From JBBQWR01 sp038210495 (GTDB lineage Bacteria > Planctomycetota > Planctomycetia > Pirellulales > DATAWG01): a DNA stretch of 64,000 bases. Below the pieces are notes generated by a model, which was not told where the DNA came from, ran no database searches, and saw only the letters and a program-made list of their open reading frames with translations. Shown piece by piece: positions 9,262 through 17,066 of the stretch (positions within the stretch are counted from its first letter, which is position 1; the number at the start of each line of letters is the position of its first letter). Where the stretch lies: contig JBBQWR010000019.1 of NCBI GenBank assembly GCA_038210495.1, forward strand, positions 32,477 through 96,476. The letters run 5' to 3'. Both the position numbers and the translations under genes were made by a program.

Positions 9262-10367
9262 TGAGCAGTGTTGCAGATGAATTGGATCCCGTGGTAGTAG
9301 CGCAAAAGGTGCAAAAATACATGCATCTGCTGCCGGCGGCATCGGCGGAAACGCTCGCCAAGATGCGCAGCACGGCGCCCGCGGCCGAGAGCGGGGAAAA
9401 TGTGGTGCCGCCTGTTGCGGAAGAAGCCGAATACGCCCGGCCCGTAGCGAACTCTTGGCCCGCGCTCAGCGTCGAGCGGGCGCGCGACCGCGCGGTCGGC
9501 TGTTTATTGGGCTTGGCCATCGGCGATGCCGTCGGAGCGGCCGCCGAATCCAAGCCGCGGGGCAGTTTCCCCCCGCTGACCGACATGGTCGGCGGAGGCC
9601 CCTTCAATTTATCCCCCGGCGAGTGGACTGCCGACACGACCATGGCGCTGTGCCTGGCCGAATCGCTGATCGCCGCTGGCACTATCGATCAAGACGACCT
9701 GATGATCCGCTTGCAGGGCTGGCTGGAGCGTGGCGAATATACGGTGCACGGCGAGTGTATTGACATCGACGCCACCACTCGCACAGCCATCGAGCGGTTT
9801 GCCGCGGATGGAATCGCCGCAGCCGGTGTTCAGACGACAAGTTCGGCCGGAAACGGTTCGCTGGTGCGCCTGGCGCCGTTGGCAATCTTCAAGGCAAAAA
9901 ACGCCGAAGAGGCCGCGCAATGGGCGGTCAAGCAATCCCGGACGACACACGCCGCGCAGATCTGCCTGGATGCCTGTAAGCTGTTCATCAGCCAGCTTGT
10001 CGACGCGCTAAGCGGCGCCGATAAGGCCGATGCAATGCGGCAGCGCGTGATGGCGCTGTCGCCCGCGGTGCTGTTCATTTCGGCGGGTGAGTGGAAGACC
10101 AAAACCCGCGACGAGATCAAATCCAACGGCTACGTCGTCCACACGCTGGAGGCCGCTTTGTGGTCGGTCTGGCAGACCGATAATTTCCGCGACGCGGTCC
10201 TGACCGCCGCCAACCTGGGGGGCGCTGCCAACAGCGTGGCAGCCGTGGCCGGACAACTGGCCGGAGCTCTGTACGGCGCTGCCGCAATCCCGCGAGACTG
10301 GCTCGCTAAGCTCGCCTGGCGCGACAAGATCGAGCAGCTCGCGAAATCGCTGTTCGAATGTACCTGA
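9261..10367 (+). CDS. ADP-ribosylglycohydrolase-fold protein, probably inactive immunity protein
   Basis: A 368-residue protein whose ATG (9261) shares one base with the ART stop (TGATG), so translation is probably coupled. Residues 1-~75 are an extension not usual in the family. From ~78 the ADP-ribosylglycohydrolase fold is plain: GLAIGDAVGAAAES, EWTADTTMALCLAESL, GNGSLVRLAPLAIF, SRTTHAA, ANLGGAANSVAAVAGQLAG. The metal site is damaged: the family TDD motif reads T123-A124-D125, and the GGDADT motif reads GGAANS with A322 and N324 in the aspartate positions. Active DraG and ARH enzymes need these aspartates for Mg2+. The fold is therefore kept while hydrolysis is probably lost, which fits an immunity or regulatory subunit acting by binding. 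A noncanonical metal site cannot be excluded. Confidence 0.8.
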   Translation: MSSVADELDPVVVAQKVQKYMHLLPAASAETLAKMRSTAPAAESGENVVPPVAEEAEYARPVANSWPALSVERARDRAVGCLLGLAIGDAVGAAAESKPRGSFPPLTDMVGGGPFNLSPGEWTADTTMALCLAESLIAAGTIDQDDLMIRLQGWLERGEYTVHGECIDIDATTRTAIERFAADGIAAAGVQTTSSAGNGSLVRLAPLAIFKAKNAEEAAQWAVKQSRTTHAAQICLDACKLFISQLVDALSGADKADAMRQRVMALSPAVLFISAGEWKTKTRDEIKSNGYVVHTLEAALWSVWQTDNFRDAVLTAANLGGAANSVAAVAGQLAGALYGAAAIPRDWLAKLAWRDKIEQLAKSLFECT

Positions 10368-10420
10368 TCGCTCCTTGGCTCGTTAGAAACGGACCTCTAA
10401 GTCGAGCGAGCGATTTGCCC

Positions 10421-13060
10421 ATGTCACATGACTCCGCCAACTCTACTTCTCGCCTCAAAGACTTCCTCAACGGGAAATTGGCGGTTATTCTTAGCGCGGT
10501 GAATCCGGCGCGTGCGATCGAGATGGCAGCCTCGATCGTCGAAAACGATCGGTGGAATTCCTTCGATCGCTGGCACGAAACAAGTCGCCGGCTGAAGGCG
10601 GCCTACGATGCTTGTGGCACGAGCGGCGAAATCTCAAGCATTCCCACCGGAGGTCTCCGCGGCGCCGGAAAATGGATCATTCCCGAAGCCGCCGATATCG
10701 TTGAGGGAACGCTCGACCTGATCGAACCTGTTGCCCGGCGTCTGCTCGATTATCGGCAATGCCCCTGGCACGTCGCGCAGTGGTCGGCCGCCACCCCGCG
10801 AGAAGGAATGCTTTGCGAATTGGTTGTCTTGGATTCCCAAAAGCAGCTTGACTCAGTCGCTCCGGGGTCGTTAGCCAGCAAGCTCGTCCTGACACGGCTC
10901 GATCCCCGGGTCAATCGAGCAAGATTCTGCCGCGCCGGAGCGGCCGGACTCGTCTGCGATATCCCGGTCGCCGAATTTCCCGACGCCGTCGCATGGACGA
11001 AGTTCGGTTGGGGCGGACTCGACTTATGGGAGGAAGCGACTCCTCTGATCGGTTTTGCAATCTCCGCGGTCGATGGAGACTCGCTGCGAGCGATGTTGCG
11101 CAATGGGGGTCGGCCGATCATCCACGCGAAGCTGGATATTCGGCGATACGCCGGAAGCCACGATCTAGTGAGTGGCGTAATCCTGGGGCGTGAGGATCCC
11201 GATGCGGAAATCTGGGCCGTCGCGCACAGCTGCGAGCCCGGTGCTTTGGACAACGCCTCCGGCGGGGCGGCCTGCGTGGAAATTGCCCGCACGCTGACTG
11301 AGGTCATCCGCTGCGGTCGCCTATCCCCGCCGCGGCGAACCATCAGGCTTCTGCACGGGTATGAGTGTTATGGTTTTTTCCATTATATGGAGCATGCGTT
11401 TCGCCTTCAGCCGCCGTTGGCCGGAGTCTGCATCGACACGATCGGGGCGCGGCCGGACGCCTGCGGCGGCGAGCTCAGTTGGCATGCCACCGCGCCGGCG
11501 TCCGCATCGTTCGTTGACCGAATCGGCTACGACATGCTTCGCGCGACGCTCGCCGCGAGACCCGTTTATCGTCTGCAGCGCAAGCCATTTCTCTCGACCG
11601 AAGACACGCTGCTGGGTGATCCGAAATATGGCTTTCCTTGCCCGTGGATTACCAATCATCCGTGTGTCGGCTACCATAGCTCGGCCGATGCGTTGGAAAT
11701 GATCGACGCGGAAGGAATGTCGGTTTGCACGGCTGCGATGGCCGGCTATCTCTACTATCTTGCCGACGCCTCGACGGCCGAGGCGCGCGAAATCGCCGAA
11801 TCGCACACACATCAGACGGTCGCGCAACTTGCCAATCGCACGCCGCAAGGATCGTCCCCCGATCGTGAATCCGTGCGCACACAGCACACGGCGACAATCG
11901 ATCGCCTGCGGCGGTTCACGCTGACCGGCGATCACGCGATGCTAACGCGCCAGTTCGATCGAATGGTCGATTCCGTTACGGCGGCGACGTGCGCTGCGCC
12001 GCTTTCCAGTCTGGCGCCGGCGCCGGCGAACGACGAGAATCGCGGCGATCTCATTCCCATGCGGCGGCTTCCGTTGGCGCCCACGGCGGAGAACGTATGG
12101 CCGCATACGAAGGGAAAGCTTGACCCGGCGTTTCCCAAATGGGTCGTCTACTGGGCCGACGGCGCTCGCACGCTTGCGGAAATCGCCCGGTTGGCGTCGC
12201 TCGATTCAGACGGCCCGTTGACGCTGGATTGCGTCGCCGATTATTTCGAGGCGCTTGCGGAGCTTAATTACGTCGACCTCCACGAGCGCGCGGCGTTTCA
12301 AACGGCCGAACAATTGGCCGCCGATTTATCGGCCTTGGGGGTAAGGCCGGGGATGGACTTGATGGTTCACAGTTCGATGAAATCGATTGGGCCAGTATGG
12401 GGCGGCCCCCCGACGGTCGTCGACGCGCTGCTCTCCGTGCTGGGACCCAATGGCGCCTTACTGGCCCCGTCCTTCAATCATTTTCACGCCCGCGTTTTCA
12501 ATCCGCTGACCACCCCTACATCCAACGGCGCGATCGCGGAAGCGATTTGGCGTCGCGCTGATGCACGCCGCAGCATACATCCTAGCCATTCGGTGGCAGC
12601 CATCGGGCCCCGGGCCGATGACTATCTGCGCGACCATCTCGTTCATGGCATCTGGGCTGACGAGAGCCCCATCGGCCGATTGGTTCGCCGTGGCGGCTAC
12701 ATTCTCTCAATCGGCGTCGGCCAGGATCGTAGCACCGCGTATCATCTGGCCGAGATCGCGATGAAGGTTCCCTGCCTCGATTCGTTCGGAAGCGTCGATC
12801 GAATCGCGGGGCCCAAGGGCGACATTCAGATCGTTCGTGGCTTGGCGTGGCGCGACGGTGAATGTCCCGTCGATCCGGCCGGCATGGACGCCATGCTCGC
12901 GGAAAAGCAAACGGTGGGTCGGGTTGGGGCGGCCCGCGCCACTCTGGTTCGCGCCGCCGACGTGTTTGCGGCTCGCCAAGAGCAACTCGGAGGTCGGTGC
13001 AGCCGGTGTCTGATCCGCCCGCAGCGGAGGAATACGGACGAGGCGCCTCGGCACGCTTGA
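10421..13060 (+). CDS. DUF4910/M28-like aminopeptidase fused to AAC(3)-type acetyltransferase
   Basis: An 879-residue fusion from ATG 10421; an ATG at 10358 overlapping the ARH gene by ten bases is an alternative. Residues ~80-470 look like a DUF4910/M28-type zinc aminopeptidase-like domain with an inserted PA-like lobe. Candidate metal ligands are H269 (AHSCEPGALDNASG), D277, E315 (GYECYG), D339 (IDTIG) and H419 (GYHSSAD). A winged-helix-like linker follows (~560-620). Residues ~626-865 match the AAC(3) N-acetyltransferase family: MVHSSMKSIG, IHPSHSVAAIG with H720, DESPIGRL and TAYHLAE with H775. AAC(3) homologues acetylate amines using acetyl-CoA, not only on drugs. DUF4910-like and AAC(3)-like proteins both occur near surface glycan genes, as I recall. 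The substrate is unknown, and resistance should not be assumed. Its relation to the ART pair is only positional. Confidence 0.75.
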   Translation: MSHDSANSTSRLKDFLNGKLAVILSAVNPARAIEMAASIVENDRWNSFDRWHETSRRLKAAYDACGTSGEISSIPTGGLRGAGKWIIPEAADIVEGTLDLIEPVARRLLDYRQCPWHVAQWSAATPREGMLCELVVLDSQKQLDSVAPGSLASKLVLTRLDPRVNRARFCRAGAAGLVCDIPVAEFPDAVAWTKFGWGGLDLWEEATPLIGFAISAVDGDSLRAMLRNGGRPIIHAKLDIRRYAGSHDLVSGVILGREDPDAEIWAVAHSCEPGALDNASGGAACVEIARTLTEVIRCGRLSPPRRTIRLLHGYECYGFFHYMEHAFRLQPPLAGVCIDTIGARPDACGGELSWHATAPASASFVDRIGYDMLRATLAARPVYRLQRKPFLSTEDTLLGDPKYGFPCPWITNHPCVGYHSSADALEMIDAEGMSVCTAAMAGYLYYLADASTAEAREIAESHTHQTVAQLANRTPQGSSPDRESVRTQHTATIDRLRRFTLTGDHAMLTRQFDRMVDSVTAATCAAPLSSLAPAPANDENRGDLIPMRRLPLAPTAENVWPHTKGKLDPAFPKWVVYWADGARTLAEIARLASLDSDGPLTLDCVADYFEALAELNYVDLHERAAFQTAEQLAADLSALGVRPGMDLMVHSSMKSIGPVWGGPPTVVDALLSVLGPNGALLAPSFNHFHARVFNPLTTPTSNGAIAEAIWRRADARRSIHPSHSVAAIGPRADDYLRDHLVHGIWADESPIGRLVRRGGYILSIGVGQDRSTAYHLAEIAMKVPCLDSFGSVDRIAGPKGDIQIVRGLAWRDGECPVDPAGMDAMLAEKQTVGRVGAARATLVRAADVFAARQEQLGGRCSRCLIRPQRRNTDEAPRHA

Positions 13061-13075
13061 ACTCGCAGGCCGACT

Positions 13076-15085
13076 TCAATCGGGTTTCATCCGAAAGTCG
13101 AATTCGCGCGGTAGAGGATGTTGTTGGCGCACCTGCCGGCGAAGCACGTCGTCGATCGGAACGCCATTTTGATGCGACAGCCGTGCTTCGTGCCACTCGA
13201 ACCAAAGATCGGATAGGCTCGTTTCTCCCTCGCGAATGTTCGGAATATCGCAGGGCGCGGAGAAGAAATCCTCGGGCGCGGACAGATTGCCGGACCGCAA
13301 CGCCGCGATGGCGCCGATCAGCCGCACTCGGTCGAGCCGGGCCACGTCTGGCGGAAGTGAAACGATCAACTCTTGCAACGGACCGTACTGCGAGGCCGCC
13401 AGCATTGCCACGCAGGCTTCCACGACGAGCGGCTTTAGGTCCAGCCTCATTTTCGCGGCGATCGCCCAAAGCTTCGCCGACCGGTCGGGATCTCCTTCGT
13501 CGAGTGTGAGAACGGCCAGGTTTCGTTGCGCCCAGGCCGTTGGCTCGATTTCCAGCGATTGCTGCCAGGCTTGACGGGCGCCCATTAAATCGCCGCCGCG
13601 GTAGCGCATGATGCCCATGTGCAGTAGCGATAGCCAGTGGACGCCATCGCCCGTCGCGAGCGTGCTTTCGAGCAGCCGTCGCCAAGCGGGGTCGGTCATA
13701 TAGGCGCCGGGCGATTCCGTTGGGTCACGATAGGGAAGAATCCTTCGATCGAGTAGTTGCAGCCACGGCGCCTGTTCGTCGGAGAGCGATGAATCGGGAA
13801 AGGGCGTCGCCGGTGAGTCGAGGGCCGCGAGACCTGCTTTTTCCCGCCTCCGATTCTCCAGCGCGCCCCAACCGGAACCGAATTGTAGAATCTCCACGAG
13901 GGCGCGATTTGCGTCGTCTCCCCAACGCGCGAGCCGCTCGTCGAGCCGAGCGCGCGGAAGCTCGCTTTCCAGCTTTTTCTCCACATATGCGGTCGCCGTC
14001 GGCCAATCCGCATGAATAATTTGAGGATCGCCATCGAATGGCCCATAGGCTTCGAGCCACTCCCAGCGGGCTCCGGCCGGCATGCTGAGATACTCGGTCT
14101 GCGTGGTTGCCAGTCCTCCCTGAATTTCTAGGTAACGGTCACTGGGCGTCGCGAGATACTCCTGCCAGCGTTGCCCGCCGACATCGACTCCCCACAGGAA
14201 CATTTTTCGTCCCATCAATCGCGCGGTCGAGGCGTGAATGAGGCCGCGACCGCGGCCGTCGAGCGCGGCAATCCACGGCCGGTTGTCCGGGGGAATGCGG
14301 AAGTACAAATCGGCCGCCGCCGACCTGCGGCCCGGATAGGTCACGTCTTCCCCGTTTCGCATCGGCACATCGTGCGATTTGAGCCGGCGGTCGTAGTCGT
14401 GAAAATAGGCGCTCTCCGCTGGCGCCAAAACGCGGACGTCTGGCGACTCGTCGACCGCGATATTCGACCACCAGTACATTGCGGTCGCATGCGGGTTCGG
14501 GTTGTCGATTCGCGGCCGCACGAACAGATAGGACGAGCCGTCGGGGAGGTAAAAATCGATCTGGAACACAACGCGCCGAATGCGCTCGTATTCATACAGC
14601 CGGAGGATCGGCATGCCATCTCCCGCAATCACCTTCGCGGCGAACAACGGAGCGCATGTGAAAGGACAGTGACCGATGATCGAAAGATTCCACTCCACGC
14701 CGCCCGTGAACCACGCATCGCGAACGGCCAAATTCGCAGGCTGAAACACGGGGTTCACATGGACCAGCTCGCGCCCGGTCGGCTTGTGAAACAACGACCA
14801 CAGCCGGCCACCGACCTCGAGCAAAAACGTCGCCCGCAAAATTTCATTTTCCAGCACCGCTGTCTTGAATCGCCGCGGGTGTTTGCGGCGGTCGTATCCG
14901 TCCTGCAATCGGTATGGCAGGATGCTGTCCTCGACCCCTCGGTCGGGATCGGTCGCCATTTCGAGCTGGGTTTCGGGCGTTTCCGCGATGCTGACCGTGC
15001 GATAAGCGTGCAGCGGCGGCAAGGGATTTTCGGGGCCCAATTCGGCCGCCGGCATCTCCAAAAATTCGAGTCGAAGCTCGGTCAT
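13076..15085 (-). CDS. DUF5107 domain protein
   Basis: 669 residues from ATG 15085, chosen because AGGA lies about nine bases upstream and the conserved region starts at once (MTELRLEFLEMP). Residues ~60-350 are the DUF5107 domain, a beta-sandwich resembling galactose mutarotases and glycosidase accessory domains: NEILRATFLLEVGGRLWSL, GRELVHVNPVFQPANLA, FTGGVEWNLSIIGHCPF. The rest is helical with TPR-like segments (WLSLLHMGIMRYRGGDL..A). No signal peptide, so probably cytoplasmic. It is the last gene of the sugar operon, suggesting a role in recognising or processing the imported glycan. It converges on the aminopeptidase/AAC(3) gene with 15 bases between stops. Confidence 0.8.
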   Translation of the reverse strand: MTELRLEFLEMPAAELGPENPLPPLHAYRTVSIAETPETQLEMATDPDRGVEDSILPYRLQDGYDRRKHPRRFKTAVLENEILRATFLLEVGGRLWSLFHKPTGRELVHVNPVFQPANLAVRDAWFTGGVEWNLSIIGHCPFTCAPLFAAKVIAGDGMPILRLYEYERIRRVVFQIDFYLPDGSSYLFVRPRIDNPNPHATAMYWWSNIAVDESPDVRVLAPAESAYFHDYDRRLKSHDVPMRNGEDVTYPGRRSAAADLYFRIPPDNRPWIAALDGRGRGLIHASTARLMGRKMFLWGVDVGGQRWQEYLATPSDRYLEIQGGLATTQTEYLSMPAGARWEWLEAYGPFDGDPQIIHADWPTATAYVEKKLESELPRARLDERLARWGDDANRALVEILQFGSGWGALENRRREKAGLAALDSPATPFPDSSLSDEQAPWLQLLDRRILPYRDPTESPGAYMTDPAWRRLLESTLATGDGVHWLSLLHMGIMRYRGGDLMGARQAWQQSLEIEPTAWAQRNLAVLTLDEGDPDRSAKLWAIAAKMRLDLKPLVVEACVAMLAASQYGPLQELIVSLPPDVARLDRVRLIGAIAALRSGNLSAPEDFFSAPCDIPNIREGETSLSDLWFEWHEARLSHQNGVPIDDVLRRQVRQQHPLPREFDFRMKPD

Positions 15086-15183
15086 CGTGACAATTCCTGT
15101 AGAGTGGCGCCGCCGCCGGCTGCGCCCAACATACTCGACGATGGTATTTCTAGGCGGTTTGCCGACCCAAGAGTCGGCGATTC

Positions 15184-16107
15184 TTAACCCTTCATTCCCG
15201 TCGTTGCGATTCCTTGGATGAACGTTCTTTGCGTCAGAAAAAAGAGCACGAGAACCGGAGCGATCACCAACATGGAGGCGGCCATGAGGTAGTGAAAATC
15301 GGTCCCGCCGTGGACAGATTGAAAGCTCTGTAGCCCCAGCGCGAGCGTGTATTGGTCTTCGTCTTGGACGTAAACCAGCGGCCCGAGAAAATCGTTCCAC
15401 ACGTACATAAAGGTGAAGAGTGATACAACAGCTAAGGCCGGTTTGGCAAGCGGAAGAATAATTCGGAAGAAAATGCCAAGCTCGTTGCAGCCGTCAATTC
15501 GGGCCGCTTCGGAGAGCTCGTCCGGTATCCGGAGAAAAAATTGCCGCAGCAAAAAAATGCTAAACGCCGTGCCGAACCAATAGGGAACCCATAGCGGTTT
15601 ATAAGTCCCAAGCCACTGCCCCAAGTGGTGGCTTCCCAGCCAGTGAAAAATGGAAAATAGCGGGACCATGACTACGGGGAACGGGATCATCATCGTCGAA
15701 AGCATGAGGGCAAAGAGGACCCCGCGGCCTTTGAAATGAATCTTCGCGAATGCGTAGGCGGCCAGCGCGCTCGAAATCACATTTCCCGTAACCGAGAGGG
15801 CCGCGATGATCAGCGTATTGCGCGCGTAAAGCAGAAAGTGCATGCTGGGATGCGTCAGCACGGCCGAGTAATTTTCCCACGCAAGCGGTTCGGGAATCAG
15901 CGTCGGATGATCGGACATCACTTTGTCGATCGTCTTGAGACTCGTCGAAAGCATCCAGAGAAACGGAAGGAGAAAACCGACGCAGATGAAGATCAGCAAG
16001 ATGAGACCCATGTGGCGCGCGGGCTGGCGGGGCTGGCCCGGCGAGCGCTGGCGCCCGCGTTGCTGCGAGGAGCGTAGAACGGAAGAGTCCGGGGTAGTCG
16101 TGGCCAT
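15184..16107 (-). CDS. Sugar ABC transporter permease (MalG type)
   Basis: 307 residues with six membrane helices and the EAA loop that docks the ATPase (EAARIDGCNELGIFFRIILP). The N-terminal cytoplasmic tail is short and Arg/Gln-rich, then MGLILLIFICVGFLLPFLW begins the first helix. It belongs to the carbohydrate-uptake CUT1 class together with the permease 20 bases upstream and the binding protein before that. No ATP-binding subunit is encoded in the window; such systems often share a distant MsmK/UgpC-like ATPase. Confidence 0.88.
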   Translation of the reverse strand: MATTTPDSSVLRSSQQRGRQRSPGQPRQPARHMGLILLIFICVGFLLPFLWMLSTSLKTIDKVMSDHPTLIPEPLAWENYSAVLTHPSMHFLLYARNTLIIAALSVTGNVISSALAAYAFAKIHFKGRGVLFALMLSTMMIPFPVVMVPLFSIFHWLGSHHLGQWLGTYKPLWVPYWFGTAFSIFLLRQFFLRIPDELSEAARIDGCNELGIFFRIILPLAKPALAVVSLFTFMYVWNDFLGPLVYVQDEDQYTLALGLQSFQSVHGGTDFHYLMAASMLVIAPVLVLFFLTQRTFIQGIATTGMKG

Positions 16108-16127
16108 GTAATCCGCGCGTTAACGAG

Positions 16128-17066
16128 TCACTTTCCCGGATAATACACCCATTTGCGGCTCGACCAAAACGCGAGCGCCGTCAGTCCGAGAATAAGAATC
16201 AATTGGATCCACGCCATCGCGCTGGCATATCCCATTTTCAGGAACACGAAGGCGTTGTCGCGAAGATACATCGTAAAAAAGCGGGTGGCCTCGGCGGGGT
16301 TTCCTTGCGTCATGAGTTGCGGTATCGAGAAAAATTGCAGCGTGGCAATCATTCCCATGATCAGGTTGAAAAATATGACCGGCGAAAGCATTGGCAATGT
16401 GACATGGCGCACCCGCCCCCAGATTCCCGCGCCGTCGATTGCCGCCGCCTCGTAAAGTTCCCGGGGCACGTCCTGCAACCCGGCCAAAAAAATCACGACC
16501 GTGTTGCCGACGCCCCAGAAGCTCATCAGGATCATGGCCGGCATGGCCCAATTCGGATCGGTCAGCCAGCCGGGACCGTTCTGGATTAGCTGGCCGATAA
16601 GCGGCCAACGGTGCGTCAGAGTAACGTTGATCAATCCCAGTTTGGCATTGAACATCCACATCCAAATAAACGCGGCTGCGACTTCGGGAACGAGCGAGGG
16701 GAGAAAAATGATCGTGCGGTAAAGCGCCTGCCCCGGGACCTTAAGATTGAGCAACATGGCCAAACCGAGCGAAATCAGAATGCCACCGGGCAGCGCGAGG
16801 CTAGCATAATACAGCGTATTCCGGGCGACGGTCCAGAAATGCGGATCGCCGCGTCCCGGCGCGCCTGGGCGGCGCGTAGTCAGCAGCTCTTGATAATTTT
16901 CCAAGCCGACAAAGGCCGGTTTTTGCAGAAGCGAATAATCGGTGAGGCTGAAATACGCCGACAGGGCCACCGGAATGAGCGTCAACACGATAAACCCGAA
17001 TAGCCAAGGCGCAAGAAAGGCCAGGCCCTTGGCCGCTTGCCTGACCTCGTGGCGGCTTTCACTCAT
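16128..17066 (-). CDS. Sugar ABC transporter permease (MalF type)
   Basis: 312 residues with six predicted membrane helices and an EAA loop (EAAAIDGAGIWGRVRHVTLP). The ATG at 17066 overlaps the stop of the solute-binding-protein gene as ATGA, so the two are translationally coupled. It pairs with the MalG-type permease to form a CUT1 importer. The short N-terminus without a large periplasmic loop resembles LacF/UgpA rather than enteric MalF. Confidence 0.88.
   Translation of the reverse strand: MSESRHEVRQAAKGLAFLAPWLFGFIVLTLIPVALSAYFSLTDYSLLQKPAFVGLENYQELLTTRRPGAPGRGDPHFWTVARNTLYYASLALPGGILISLGLAMLLNLKVPGQALYRTIIFLPSLVPEVAAAFIWMWMFNAKLGLINVTLTHRWPLIGQLIQNGPGWLTDPNWAMPAMILMSFWGVGNTVVIFLAGLQDVPRELYEAAAIDGAGIWGRVRHVTLPMLSPVIFFNLIMGMIATLQFFSIPQLMTQGNPAEATRFFTMYLRDNAFVFLKMGYASAMAWIQLILILGLTALAFWSSRKWVYYPGK

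Noticed and set aside
7765..10367. DarTG-type DNA ADP-ribosylation pair
   Set aside because: DarG carries a macrodomain and DarT lacks the ExE motif seen here; the partner has the ARH fold, so the pair is of a different type.
10421..13060. Calling the AAC(3)-type domain an aminoglycoside resistance determinant
   Set aside because: AAC(3)-family homologues in environmental bacteria mostly act on other amines, and this one is fused to a peptidase-like domain; nothing shows drug resistance.
12582..13685. 367-codon minus-strand frame spanning the acetyltransferase 3' end and the DUF5107 3' end
   Set aside because: Arg-rich shadow across two real genes, no domain character.
13076..15400. Extended N-terminus of the DUF5107 protein (start 15400)
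   Set aside because: The extra ~105 residues are Arg-rich and unconserved, overlap the permease gene, and a good AGGA-ATG exists at 15085.
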